From contig JAKUCV010007733.1 in assembly GCA_028386065.3 (NCBI GenBank), positions 1 through 64,000 on the forward strand: a DNA stretch of 64,000 nt, in the 5' to 3' direction. Made by a program: the position numbers and the translations under genes. Under the pieces are notes generated by a model. That model made no database searches and was not told the origin of the DNA. It saw nothing but the letters and a program-made list of their open reading frames with translations. The stretch comes from Turnera subulata. Its lineage: Eukaryota; Streptophyta; Magnoliopsida; Malpighiales; Passifloraceae. Each line of letters starts with the position of its first letter. Position 1 is the stretch's first letter. Shown here piece after piece: positions 11,161 through 22,782 of this stretch.

Positions 11161-11739
11161 ATGAGTGAGGACAATACCACCAAGATGGATGCAGTTATGG
11201 AATTCCTGCTTAAGGATCTGGATGTGAGAAACACATTGATGGCACTCAAGCAAGAAAGGATTGTGTCCCGTAGGAATGATGGGGGACAAGCTTTGAAGCA
11301 AGGCTTTGGGAATGGCATTGTGGTGGCCCAAGACAGTGGTTCAATGGTGCAAGAGCCGAAAGGAGATGAAGAGAGGCTCAGGAGAGTAGAAGAATTGTTG
11401 AAGACCATGAAGAGGAAGGAGGATGATTAGAGTTTGGATCAATTGTCCTTGTTCCCCGAGGCCCGATTTACTTGAAAAATTCAAGATGCCAGATATAGAG
11501 AAATTTAATTGAATGGGGTGTCCTACAACCCACTTGAAGATCTATGTGAGGATGTTACAGCCCTATAGGGATAGGGCCGGAACTATTGGTTCAATTGTTT
11601 CAAAGGAATCTATTAGGAGCGGCCCTAAAATGGTTCATGACTTTGGATGAAAATTGGGTGAGCAAGTAGGAAAACATTTGCAAGGAGTTCTTGGAGAAAT
11701 ACAACTATAATACTGAGGCGGATGTCACTAATTTGGTGT
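11161..11739 (+). pseudogene. gag: Tat-type gag, N-terminal stub
   Basis: The ORF opens at ATG 11161 and encodes a helical, charged 89-residue segment ending Lys-Arg-Lys-Glu-Asp-Asp before a TAG. Reading then continues in other frames with a capsid-like pattern (about 11470-11735), including a WFMTLDENW-like segment near 11628-11660. Frameshifts separate the pieces. The ORF is cut off where the 3' LTR begins. The assignment rests on its position after a Tat-type PBS and leader, not on a strong motif. Confidence 0.45.
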
Positions 11740-12801
11740 ATGGCGGACATCGCACCCAGTTTTGGCTATTTTCTGGATTTTTCTTGTTTTCTTGATTCTG
11801 GGTATCTGCCGTTGGATCTAAGGGTTCAATCGCTACCCTTAGACCAACACCACGTCCAGACCCCTTGAAAACTATAAATAGGACCCCTATCCACCCTCAT
11901 CGGACACAATTTTTCTCTTCCCCCTCTATACACACATAAGCTAGGTGCTCGGAATAATTCTCCAATTCCAAGCTTAGGAAGCCTTCTAAGGGTTGAAATT
12001 CTGGAGGAATTTCGTGGAGAGAAGTAGTAGCAAGGCACCAAAAAAAGGAGAGCAAGAGAAAGAGAAGAAGGAAGACTGGAGCAAAGTTGTGGAGAAGAAG
12101 AGGAGGAACCTAAGTAGAGAATTCCTATGCAGGCAGTCCCAGAAGAATTACTATATCTAGAGCTCTAGGTGTCGGGTTGCTATGTTCATTGAGTTCTTAG
12201 AAAGCTAAGAAAAAGCTCTACAAGTTTTTTGTTGACACCAGAGACCAGTTCGGCCTCCTTCTACATCAAATTTCCTATTAAATTTATGTCAAAATTCTGC
12301 TTAGCAGTGGTAAGCAAGTAGGAGCAAGAAGAGGGTTTGATTTTCTCGATTGATTACTACTGTGAAAAATTGTTGATGATGATGCTGTGACAATATGTGA
12401 TGCATGCTAAGAACTACGTGAGCTTTGAACCCACTATCAGGGGGTACGCAGACAGTCTCTAGTGGTGGAAATGCAAGCTCAATCTTTATTTATTTTTTGT
12501 TTTGTTTTTGTCTTAGTTTTTGTTATTTGTTTTGTTGTGCATGGCATAGGTTTATTTTTAATTACACATGATCTCGCCCCAACATGGGTGGGTCCCTAAC
12601 ACCTTCCCATCCATAACAAACCCTCGGGTCCACATCTTTGGTTCGCTTTTCGGTTGCCTTAATGAGTCATCGGTTGCTTAAGAAAGGTTTTTTCCGAATT
12701 TTTCCCTGTAATAAAATTTGGGTGGTGACTCCAAAGATGTGGACGACGGTTAAGATGAAGGTAGTGAGTAGGTCTAATGAATTTTGGGTCGGGTACTCAC
12801 A
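11740..12801 (+). repeat. Tat-type 3' LTR
   Basis: The start is near 11740 (GCACCCAGTTTTGGC, similar to the LTR start at 53583). There is a TATA box at 11873-11880, then a GA-rich stretch (12015-12110), then the family end block to 12801. The exact 5' boundary is uncertain by about 10 bp. Confidence 0.6.
11873..11880 (+). promoter_or_regulatory. TATA box of Tat-type LTR
   Basis: AACTATAAATAGGACCCC has the same layout as AACTATAAATAGAACCCC at about 52319-52335 in another Tat-type LTR. Confidence 0.6.
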
Positions 12802-13140
12802 AGCACGTATTCAGACAAAACGTTCGCCACACAAATGCACGCACCACTTATTGATTCATAATGCATGAGAAGCTCATGGTATGCAGCTGGTTGGGGGCTA
12901 AAAGACTGCCGCTAGGGGCAATCCCATCGTTGCTAAGCAGGAAGAAACGAGTGCACTCAAGCCACTAACCCCGCAGGACAGTATGTAGCGGACTTGGATT
13001 ACCTCGCCCTCTTGTGGTAAAGGCTTCATACAATTTCTATGAATGCAAGGCACATATAATGACACATAAAAGGGCCACAATAAACCCAAACATTGCACAA
13101 AATTTCTTAAACCCTTTATATCCCCAGCATAGTCGCCAGC
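12802..13140 (-). other. Tat-type leader in reverse orientation with PBS
   Basis: The reverse complement matches the leader at 10645-11010 over most of its length, including a tRNA-Arg-type PBS at 13121-13138. It is joined tail to tail to the plus-strand LTR that ends at 12801. No gag follows. Confidence 0.65.
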
Positions 13141-14190
13141 TGTGAAGACCCGACCGAAAATCCGGCCTCTTCACCTTAGTACTTCTTCTTATTAAATCCA
13201 ACAATCAATGAAGTCACCACCCGGATTTTATTACTTGGGAAAATCTAGGGAAAAACCATAGGCATCAATCCACCTTAGGCATCAAACATAAGGGACCGAT
13301 CTAGCTAACCAAAGATTGTTGTATTCGGTGGTTCATCACAGGTAGGAAGGGGTTAGCATCCTACCCGTGTTTGGTCGAAGCTTTGTGCAATAAATGGGTT
13401 AAATACTGTGCCTTGTGTGAGTTTGAGAGTGTGGAAACAAAATCACAAAAAAAAATTATGTCTAACCTAAAATGAAATAAAAAATAAATATAATTGGGCT
13501 TGAATTTCCACCACTAGAAACCACCTACGTACCCTGGCGACCGGGTTCCAAGCCCACGTAGTTCTTATAAGTCATCAATCAAAAATCACATCATGCCAGT
13601 AGGAAACATATCATTAAAACATCAGCAATAGAAATAAAAAAGGATTAAGGGTTACCCCATGTAGCCCTCTTCTAGCTCCTTGATTTGGGTTTCTTTCTAA
13701 CCCCAATTCTTTTCCACTTCTCAACTTCACCTTGATTTCTTTTCTATTCTTCTTTGTTGGATGTTTGTTGATGCTAAGCTTCATAAGAATTTCACCAGAG
13801 TAACAATAGAAAAGAGTATTTGAGAGCCTGTAGAAGTAGAGTTTCCCCAAGTTTTTTCTAAGCTTAAAAGAGTATAAGTATTCTAGTCTAATGGCTTTTG
13901 ATGTGTGTTTTGAAATGAGTGGGAGGCTCTGTTTATAGAGTTCTGGGAGTGTACAGCTCATGGACCTCATAATTGACAGGATTCTTGCTTGAAATCAGGT
14001 CCAAAATGAGTGCAATTGATTCAATGGTCAAAAAAATTAGGAAAAACGCATGCCAGAAAGTCCGTGTCCTGATGACCGCCAGCAGTGGTGCTCTTGGGCT
14101 CCATGACCGACGGGCATGGCGGCCATGCCATCACTTTGTGTTGTAGCGCGATTTTTCCCTATTTTTTTCTTTTTTAGCTCCTAATCACCA
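13141..14190 (-). repeat. Tat-type LTR, minus strand (outer boundary uncertain)
   Basis: On the minus strand the LTR ends in GGTCTTCACA at 13141, next to the PBS. A TATA-like TCTATAAAC lies near 13932-13940. The far (5') end is not recognisable; the sequence grades into the plus-strand fragment that follows. It includes short runs of GGCATGGCGGCCATGCC-like dyads near 14114-14130. Confidence 0.5.
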
Positions 14191-14603
14191 ATAATTCTTG
14201 GTCTGATTGATTTTCAGTGTGGGATTAAAGTTATCAGACCTGAAATCATTCTTACTGGCTACTCCTATCAATTCAAATCTACTTCTCATCCCCTTCTTTT
14301 TATTTTCAGTATTTACTTTGATTATGTGCTTTGCTTGCACACTTGCACAAAATTTCATCCCAGCACGGGTGGGGTGCCTAACACCTGCCTACCAATGACG
14401 AACCCTTGAGTCCAACATTCTCAGACTCGCTATGATCAGTCCCTTAAGTTGGTTGCCTAAGAGAAGTGATGCCTAAACGGTTTTTCCACCGAATTTTTCA
14501 AGAAATAAAATAAGGATGGCGACCCCATATTGATTGTTGGAATTGAACACGTTAAGGCAAGGATGGATTCAAGGTGTAGTCACCGTAGGCAGGTGACTAC
14601 ACT
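14190..14603 (+). repeat. Tat-type LTR end fragment
   Basis: It carries the CACGGGTGGGGTGCCTAACA block, the question-like AAATAAGGATGGCGACCCC block, and a terminal stretch to about 14603. No PBS follows, so it is a solo or truncated LTR. Confidence 0.5.
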
Positions 14604-15139
14604 GGATCTTTAGAAATTAATTATTACTATATAGAGATAAGAATATATGAAACGGCATAATAGAACAACCGTACTGAACTCCGTATACGGAGATGTTATT
14701 ACAATATAGCAACAAAAGCAGAGAGACAAATGCAAGCAGCGGAAGTCTTAGTACAACACAACAATAGCTAGTAATATGAAAATGATACAACGCAGGATGG
14801 ATCCAGGGCTGGCAGAGGGTGCGCCATAGCTTGCCTCGAACGCACCTATACTAAGCACAATCAAACTACGTGACCGAGTCACGCTGGCGTGGGGTGAGTC
14901 CGAAGTGCTCACTTGGTGAAATCCATAAGTAAAGATAATTATACAGGCAACCAATAATAACCAAGTCACATAAAATTTCTCAACTGATAGTGACGAGCGA
15001 AAGGTATTCTGTGTTTTCCTAGACATACTGATCCAATTTTATTAACAGGGCCCCTATCACAAGTAAAATGGTGGCCGTCGCCAGGTAGTCAAGCTAGCTA
15101 GCCCGTGGATCCCGCACTGGTACCTCCACAAAAATAACT

Positions 15140-15242
15140 GGCATACACAAAGAGCAGACCCCAAGCACACTCTCCCCCGGCACCTAAAATAAAACCATGG
15201 CACAGACAGGGAGCAGACCCCAAGCACACTCTCCCCCAGCTC
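15140..15242. repeat. Tandem repeat inside LTR E (period about 59 bp)
   Basis: GAGCAGACCCCAAGCACACT followed by CTCCCCC occurs at about 15152 and again at about 15211, with similar flanks (GGCATACACA / GGCACAGACA). Confidence 0.7.
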
Positions 15243-18200
15243 CATATATAAACAAGGACTACCATCAGGCTATTCCAACAATTAACTATGAGTTACTAGA
15301 TGTCTAAATGTTTCCCTTTTATTATTTCTCTTCTTCCTCAACTTGTTGCTACATTACTACTAACCGTCCATTATTCATTATCCCGAGCAGGCTCGCAGCC
15401 TCTCCGCTCGACTGGATAACACAAACTCAAATCAAACTGTCATCACATGATAGTACTCCCGGTACTCAACTCATAGAAGCCTCACAGACAACAACAACAA
15501 CAATAAATTTACTTTTACCAACATTCCAACATCATCAATAGCAACAACAACCATTCACAACCACAGAAGTAGTATCATACCAGCAAATATCACACATAGT
15601 GGACAAACAGCAGCTTGATATTATGGGCAGCATATTAATGTTTACTTATCCTCACCTTAGCTGATAAATTTCTCCGCAAACTCGCCCTCTGGTTCCGGTT
15701 CCACGTGCTCGTTCACCTTATCATATCCTATGCATAACTATTAACAAATATACAGTCACACAAATGTACAATAAATATGATATGCATATGATTATTACTC
15801 CGTTAACTACACCTGGTTGATATTCCGTATAAATATTATTTCCAAAATTATGTGTATTTTCTTTCTCCAAAAATTAATATTTCATACTTATATTTTCGGA
15901 TATTATTCCGGTATTATACTTTAATAATACCCTTTCCAAAAATATTTTTATAATTATTTATCCAACTTGTATATTTTCATATGGTAATTGCCATCATATA
16001 ATCATATAGATAATTATATATATATATTTCTAGAGAATAAATTCCCCATAATATACAGATTTCCCAAAATGTAATTAACGTTACTATATTTAAAAATTGG
16101 ACTGGGCCATGACAGTGCTAACCCAGCCTACTGTATAGGCCAAACCCAAGCCCCAAGTAGGAGCCCAAGCGCAGGCCCACGGAGCAGACCTAGCCTACAG
16201 CCAGGTCCAAGGCACCATCCAAACAAAATCGGTCAAACCAACCACAAACGGGTCGACCCGCCTGTGCTGTCTTCAACCCGCAGCTCACCTTGCTGTGAGG
16301 GCGGCGTTGCTGATGGCGGCGCAGCGAGACGAGGCGAGAGCGACACGGACGGAAGCGCGAGGGAGAAGGCATCGCTGCTGGTGGCTGCTGGCGTCGGGTC
16401 GCTGCGTGCGGTGAAGGCGAGGCCCGAGCTTGCTGCAGCTTAGTTCGGTGGTGCTGCAGCAGCGACGCGAGAAGGCAACGACGGGTGACGAGAGCGAGGG
16501 AGGAAAGGAGAGAGGAGATGGTGGCGGCTGGTGCATGAGACGGTGACAGTGGTCTCGGGTGGTGGTGTGTGCGAGGGAAGAGGAAGGAGGAAGAAGAAGA
16601 AAAGGGATGGTGGAGATGGGGTTGTTGCAAAATGCAACGTTTTGGGTGTGTTTGGTTGTTTCTTTTTTTTTTCTCTGGTTTTGGTTTTGTGGGTGAGAAA
16701 GCAAAGAACTGGTTTCACGGGTGGCTTACTTGCAGGAAGAAGAGGAGGTGGTTATGGGTTTTCCAGGCAGGACGAAAAATACTGGGTTGTGTGTTTTGGG
16801 TCGCAGAACAAATATGTTTTTATAGCAAGAAGAGAAGAAGCACTTATTTGTGGCAGACAAATGGAAAAGAAAAGGTGATATAAAGGTGTCGGCAACGGTT
16901 GAATAACTGAGCAAAATTATGGGGGTTTCTGTGTACGTGCATGATTGAGTAGGGAAGAATCTAACTAAGCAAATGTCCCTTATGCCTGATAGGGGTCCTC
17001 CAAGTGCACAGGGTAGTTGTAGTACTTTATTAAGGTCGTGTCCACAAGGACTGGGTTGAGCCTGTTACTCCTTAATTAGACAAATTAGGCTTGAAACGAT
17101 TAGACAAAAGTGGAAATTGGGTGAATGCTAATCAAAATTTAAAATAAAAAGTAACAGCAGTGTTCAAATAAGAAAAGAACAGGTTTGGTAGAGTTTTAGG
17201 CGTCTTGGGTTCACATGTCTTGCTCTTATGCTCTAAATTGCTTAACAACATCATAATAGGCTGAGCATATTTGACGCCCTAAAGTACTACCAACGGCTTT
17301 CGATATTATTGATAGTTCCCCAAGCTTCCATCCTTTCCCTGTCACTAGAATATATATCTACTTAGGGGTGAAGTTTAGTGTTGGTGCTCGGTACTCACAG
17401 TCTCTCCCTATCTTCTTTCGAATGGCTAGGAATTGAAGGCTGACTATTGTTGGTCTAGCACACTTGGCTTCTCCTTTCGGTCCTTCACTAAGCTGCTACT
17501 AGATTTAAAATAGACTACTCAATAATCAATCAAGAATCAGATTAAAAGTGGTGTCATTCTTTTTGACTGTGCCGCAACAGGGTGAGCCTGTGCTAAGCCT
17601 ATGGCTGGGCCTGTCGAGAACACATTGTCAATTACACAGATCAGTTCCCGCAGGCGCTCTCAACCTATACTGAACCCATTTGTTTTCACTCACAGGTTCC
17701 TCCCAAGGCTCTCACTCATCCTAATGCTTTTGCATCTGTCAGACCAAGGGGATTAAGATTTGGTGTTGAAGCTAATTCCTCAATTTGTTCCCAACTTAAT
17801 TAATTCCTTAGGATTTGGGATTAAGATTTTCTGGTTCTAGTAGCTATGGCTTCTCCTTTCGGTCCTTCACCTAGCTACCTATCATCATGCAAGGGTTTGG
17901 GCAGAACTCAAACATGTATCAAGTTTTCATCAACCAACACAAGAAAACAAGATAAGAGCATGTAAAGAGCAATTTATTACATAAAAACCAGAGACAGGTT
18001 GCACCCTTCAACCTAAGAGGGGTTGTTTAATTCACGCTCAAAATTACAAAAACAAAGGGGGTAAAGGATAGCATGTTGTTTGAAAAAAATCTGGCGGTTA
18101 GGGATAACTCGATTTCTGCCCAGAAAAAGGTGCAGAATCGTGTTTCCCCTTGAACCCTTTGTTCCAGAACTTCTGCAAGTTTATGGATGTTTTGATCGAT

Positions 18201-18782
18201 GGGTTATTCGATGTTCAATTCTTTCTTCCATCTTCTTACTTATAGGCACAGATCCTCTTCTTCTCTCTTCTCCCACTTGCTGGAAGGTATGGGAGTTGGG
18301 CGAGTTGGAATTCAGGTGCCCATCTAGCTCCTCCAGATAAGGTACCATGGGAGGCATGCCGATAGGGTGAGTTTTTTTAGATCTGCAGAATTTAGAAGAC
18401 TTTAGGGGAGGATAATAGTTCTTTAATTGTAATATTCCTTGGATGTAATGATTATCTATAACAGCCCGGGTAAAATTTTTGATTTTTACCGGGACTGTAA
18501 AATTCTTTTTACCGTGATTTATTGTTGAATTAATCTTGGGTAATTAATTCAAGGTAAATCGGGAGTCGTTTTTCGAAACCGAGGGTTTCCCGCGCTCGTG
18601 ATTTTCCCGTGGATTTTTCGGGCCTAAGTTGGTATTTTTCGGGTTTCGAAATTTCTCGGAAAATCACACCGGAAAATAACTAAGGAGGTATCTGTTATTT
18701 TCTGGTCCGGATCGGACCCGCTTGTATTATTGATTATCACATGATTAATAGTTAATCACACGATTAACAGTTAATCACAGTT

Positions 18783-18789
18783 TATAAAA
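18783..18789 (+). promoter_or_regulatory. TATA box of LTR D
   Basis: TATAAAA lies directly upstream of a purine-only tract. It is conserved at 24287-24293 in the other LTR. Confidence 0.6.
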
Positions 18790-19075
18790 GCAGAGGAAGA
18801 AGGAACCGGGTGAGGAAGAGAAGAAGAAAAAAAGAGAGAAAAAGGAAAAGAGAGGAAAAGAGAAAAAAAAAAGAGAGAAAAGAAAAAAAAGAGAAAAAGA
18901 AAAAGGAAAGGAAAAGGGAAAAAAAAAGAAACAGAAAATAGAAAAAAAAGAAAACAGAGAGAGTGGAAAAAAGAAGAAGAAAAAAAAAGAGAAGCAGAAA
19001 ATCGAAAGAAATGAAAAAAAAAGAAAGAAAAGAAGAAAATAGAAGAAAAGTAAGAAAAAGAAAAAAAAAGAGGTG
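18790..19075 (+). repeat. Purine-only (GA/A-rich) tract in LTR D
   Basis: About 280 bp of nearly uninterrupted A and G lie immediately after the TATA box. The tract is repeated at 24295-24593. It could form triplex or H-DNA and would be in the 5' end of the transcript. ORFs read from it (poly-Lys/Arg/Glu) are not credible. Confidence 0.8.
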
Positions 19076-20369
19076 TACAGTTCGTCACCTTCGTTGCTTC
19101 CGCCCGGTTACTGTGCACGGGAGAGCGACCGGCGACATCTCGAGCCTCGCCGCCACCACCAGCAGGAAGCCCGAGCCGGCGCGACCTCGACGCCGCCTTC
19201 CCCGTCGCTTCCCACCGCCGGACGCAGCCGCTAGAGGCGTTGACCCGACGGCCGACCCGTGGATCCGCCTCTCTACCTTGCTGCCGCCGCGCCTCGCATT
19301 GCCACCTCCTGCCGCCGCCTGCTCGTTCCTCGTTGTCGCCTTGCCTTGCCTCGCCGACCAGCAGCACCGCCACGTCGTCACCACGCTAGGTGAGCTGAGT
19401 TGAAGACGACCCGGATAGGGTCTCTGGGTCGGGATGACCCGTTTCCTCAGCCGGGTCGCGGGTTTTGTTGGTGGGCTGGGTTTGGCCTGGGCTTGGGCGT
19501 GGGCCGGCTGGGCTTGCACAGTGCGAGCCTGAGCCGACACTGTTCAGCCCAGTCCGTTAATTTAAAATAAAAACAAATTATATATATATATATTTATTAA
19601 TATTCTGGTATTCATTTTTGGGAAAAAATTATATAGTTATTTTGAGAAAATTATTTCCAATTTAACTCTGGTATTTTTATTAAAATATAAACATATTTAC
19701 GTTGATAAATAATTAAGTTTGGTATTGGAAACTATTATTATTTGGAAGATATATATATATATATACCATGAAAAAAATTTCTGGAAATTTAATATATGTA
19801 TTATTTTCTCTGGAAATTGAGGTTGGGGAAATTATACATATATGTACTTTGTAAATTAAAGGTAATTATATTTTTTGTTGGAAATATTATTATGTATATT
19901 TAGAAAAAGATAAATACTATAAATATTTTCTATAAATTATAAATAGGTTATTATTTTTCTGGAAAAATTATGATGATTATTATTTTGGAAAATTATAATT
20001 ATTTTATAAAAATATATTTTGAAAGAGTTTTAATTAAGGTGTGGTACCGAAATTATATTCGGAAATATGTATGGTAAAATCTTTTCGATAAAAATGATAG
20101 TAAAGGATATAGAACCGGGATGAGCTATTTCGCATTTTGGGCATCATAGTATACCGATTATGTGCATTTATGTGTATATATTGTTTTGGTTGTATAGGTT
20201 TGGATATCGGGCAGTTCCCGAGGAGCCGGCGTCGGACCGGTCATTGTTTCCGAAGATGAGTAATCGGCCAAGGTGAGGATGGATTTCCTTCGATATGTGC
20301 CTATATTACCCGGTTATTATGTTTTGATGATTGTGCATTGTTGATTGTTGCTTTTGAGGTGTTTTGGTT

Positions 20370-20711
20370 CGGGATGTTTATCCCGGTGTCTTGTTTGGTT
20401 TCTGGGATGTTTATCCCCGTGTTGATTTTTTGTGTCTTTTGGTTCAAAGTAAAATGGATTAATTAATGAATTGTGACAAGGATGTCGATCCTTGGTATTT
20501 TGGATGGGATGTCTATCCCGGTACTTTGGTTAGGGATGTCGATCCCTACGATTTGACTTTGATTACGGTAATATAACTGTCACGTGGTAAGTAGTGGTAC
20601 GACCGGATGGTTTGAGACTGTTTTTTGGTGGTCGTGACCTGGGTTCGTGTGATAAGCATGTCTATGCTTGGGATGTCTATCCCAGTTTGTTATATTTGGG
20701 ATGTTTATCCC
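20370..20711 (+). repeat. Cluster of eight mini-hairpins in LTR D
   Basis: Units lie at 20370-20385, 20404-20417, 20478-20493, 20506-20519, 20532-20547, 20654-20669, 20669-20684 and 20698-20711. Each is a 5-7-bp stem around a GTYD loop. Stems differ with both arms changed together: GGGAT/ATCCC, AAGGAT/ATCCTT, AAGCAT/ATGCTT, AGGGAT/ATCCCT. Confidence 0.85.
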
Positions 20712-21279
20712 TGGGTTCTTTTTGATCTGGGACCAGGAATAAGTTGATAACCTGGTACGACTCTAGCTTATCCGTGACGGGGCCCGAAAAGATAAAATTG
20801 GATAATTGGATTTTATTGAGTCTTTTTGGTCTTGGACCGATTTTGGGTCTTGTCTTTTGGTTTTTGTTGGTTTAGACCTTGAGTATTTATATGTGCCTAT
20901 TGATTGTCTTTCCTTCGTCGGTGAGCACTTCGGACTCACCCCTCACCTGCGGGCTTTCATCCCGTAGGATGAGTTATTTTTGGTACAGGATTGGTGCATT
21001 CCAGACAGGCTGCAGCGTTATCCCTTGGACATGGCTTGGATCCATAGTTTGCATCTGTCGCATACAGTGTTTATGTGAGTTTACAAGTCTTTCGTTGTGC
21101 ATACTTTTGTTATTATTGGGCCATTGGGCCGGATGAGTTTTTATTGTTGTTTTTCCATTGGGCCGTTGAGCACGGATCTCTGTTATATACACTGTTTGCC
21201 GGTCTTATTTTGGTTGGGTCGTCACAGTTCCGACACGTGTTTACTGTGTACGGTAAATACGGGTCGGGGCGTTTCATTT

Positions 21280-21291
21280 TGGTAGCGGAGC
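21280..21291 (+). promoter_or_regulatory. Primer-binding site of D, initiator-Met-like
   Basis: TGGTAGCGGAGC lies 3 bp after the LTR. It differs from the usual TGGTATCAGAGC at two positions, so it is either decayed or matches another tRNA. Confidence 0.5.
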
Positions 21292-21390
21292 GGGCGTTAG
21301 GTCTTGTTGGGCAGTCTTAGTGTGTTTGTTGTCCTGTTTGCATAGTTCGCTCCAGTTGTTTATTATTTTATATCATTTAGTTAGTGCATT

Positions 21391-21537
21391 ATGGATCAAG
21401 TCAAGGGACGCCAGCTGTCGCAGAACATACACATAAGAGGTAATGATGCCGTAATAAGCGGAAATTCAAATATTATTAATATTGATAATATTGATATTAC
21501 AAAGGGAAATATTACATCGATTTTTGATATTTTATAA
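21391..21537 (+). CDS. 48-codon ORF at the gag position of D
   Basis: An ATG at 21391 opens a short ORF ending TAA at 21535-21537. Its start is where a chromoviral gag would begin. The later half is Asn/Ile/Asp-rich and encoded by an AT-rich repeat, so the ORF has probably run from a gag start into unrelated sequence. No domain is recognised. Confidence 0.3.
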   Translation: MDQVKGRQLSQNIHIRGNDAVISGNSNIINIDNIDITKGNITSIFDIL

Positions 21538-21554
21538 ATATAAAGAAAATACAT

Positions 21555-22579
21555 TTAACGATTCGGAACGACGTTGACACGGAAACTGTTTGGGTCGCTG
21601 TTGATGTTGACCGTGACCCTATCGCTCCACGAGAATCACATGCCGCCTCTGCCGTGTTGGCCAGGAATCTCGAACCGGTTAGCTTGAGGGAACCGGAGTG
21701 GGATGAGACCGTGATAGTCTTGAGGTTGCCACTGGGTCTCCGTCAGAAGAACCATATTTGGCTTGTATTGGTTCTTCAAGTCCCTCAGAGTACGTGAGAA
21801 CTCCTGGGCACGCCTTGCCACTCCTCTGCAGTTCCACACCAGTAGTCGTGCCTTTGGCCAGGTTGGAGGTAGTCAAGTCATTCTGGGCATGCTCTGAGCC
21901 GTCATCGAGAGTTGGTAGTAAGCACCTTGCTCCACAGTTTGGCAAGTGGACTCCAGGTTGAACTCCTGTAGCCTCTCAGAGATGAAAAACATCACGGAGT
22001 TTGCCGATCCGTAGTATGAGGTCCTCAGAGTGCCGTGATCCTCCAGGAAGAAGGTCTCTTCCATGGGAGTGATGAAGAACCGTGACGAGTAGAGTTCGTT
22101 GATGAAGACTAGCCGTGGCATTCTTCCGAGCTCGTTCGGTAGTTCCTCTGGATGCCTTGCCACTCCTCTGTAGTTCTACACCAGTAGTCGTGCCTTTGGC
22201 CAGGTTGGAGGTAGTCGAGTCATTCTGGGCATGCTCTGAGCCGTCATCGAGAGTTGGTAGTAGGCACCTTGCTCCAAAGTTTGGCAAGTGGACTCCAGGT
22301 TGAACTCCTGTAGCCTCTCAGAGATGAAAAACATCACGGAGTTTGCCGATCCATAGTATGAGGTCCTCAGAGTGCCGTGATCCTCCAGGAAGAAGGTCTC
22401 TTCCATGGGAGTGATGAAGAACCGTGCGAGTAGAGTTCGTCGACGAAGACTAGCCGTGGCATTCTTCCGAGCTCGTTCGGTAGTTCCTTCTGACGTTCGT
22501 TGACCATGCTGTACGCCAGACGGTTTCTTCTGCCTAGGTTGGCACCTTCGACGAAGAAGACTGAAGATGGAGCAGGCAT
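21555..22579 (-). pseudogene. Antisense ORF in D ending in a LINE-type endonuclease (EEP) start
   Basis: ATG 22579 opens a frame of unrecognised sequence (about 130 residues), followed by a segment with Trp-Asn-Cys-Arg-Gly, a Leu-x-Glu-Thr motif and a GRGGM-W-x-x-W block. These mark the N-terminal half of the endonuclease/exonuclease/phosphatase domain of plant LINE ORF2. The frame is broken by a 1-bp deletion near 22425, a 336-bp duplication and a TGA at 21636-21638 where Trp is expected; it ends at TAA 21555-21557. It has its own TATA box at 22694-22700. The N-terminal part could be captured host sequence. Confidence 0.5.
21812..22488. repeat. Direct tandem duplication, about 336 bp per unit
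   Basis: 21812-22147 and 22154-22488 are near identical. They differ by a few substitutions and a 1-bp deletion in the second copy. The unit spans the join between the unknown segment and the endonuclease-like segment of the antisense ORF, so the duplication came after that fusion. Confidence 0.9.
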
Positions 22580-22693
22580 CGTGTTTGGACGAGTGGGTAT
22601 TTTGTTTTTCTGAGCGTTTGGGTTTTTTTTTCTTTCTGAGCGTTTTGTTGCTTTTTAAAATGCTTTTGATGATTTACACATCACCGCTCCTTC

Positions 22694-22700
22694 TTTTATA
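22694..22700 (-). promoter_or_regulatory. TATA box upstream of antisense ORF 22579
   Basis: On the minus strand GTGTATAAAAGAAGG lies about 120 bp before the ATG. This would give a leader of roughly 90 nt. Confidence 0.45.
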
Positions 22701-22782
22701 CACTCACGGGGAGCGTGATTACCGTTTTTTATTTTCAAGATTTTGCTTTTAGAATTTTACCGTTGCTTTATTTATTGCTTTG

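Larger units (their letters stand above)
10370..12801 (+). mobile_element. Internally deleted Tat-type element (5' LTR end, leader, gag stub, 3' LTR)
   Basis: A 5' LTR ends in CTTCACA at 10644, followed by a tRNA-Arg-type PBS. A leader runs to about 11160 and a gag fragment to about 11739. The sequence then passes directly into a second, related LTR ending GGTACTCACA at 12801. Everything from mid-gag to the 3' LTR is missing. Athila A sits inside the 5' LTR, so the first part of that LTR lies before the window. Confidence 0.65.
18457..21276 (+). repeat. 5' LTR of D
   Basis: It starts TATAACAGCCCGGG (TG mutated to TA) and ends CGGGGCGTTTCA. A TATA box is at 18783-18789, then a purine-only tract, a GC-rich block (19080-19550), an AT-rich block (19560-20100) and the mini-hairpin cluster (20370-20711). 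Confidence 0.9.

Noticed and set aside
16190..16883. Overlapping ORFs of 90-146 codons in GC-rich DNA of LTR E
   Set aside because: There are several frames at once with composition-driven Ser/Pro/Arg or Gly/Lys content and no domain, inside a solo LTR.
18963..19403. Long ORFs on both strands across the purine tract and the GC-rich block of LTR D (also 24466-25049)
   Set aside because: The same sequence occurs in both LTRs, the frames are low-complexity Lys/Arg/Glu or Phe/Ser runs, and the region is LTR.
20370..20711. CRISPR-like array
   Set aside because: Repeats are short hairpins with changing stems and irregular spacing in a plant LTR; no cas genes.
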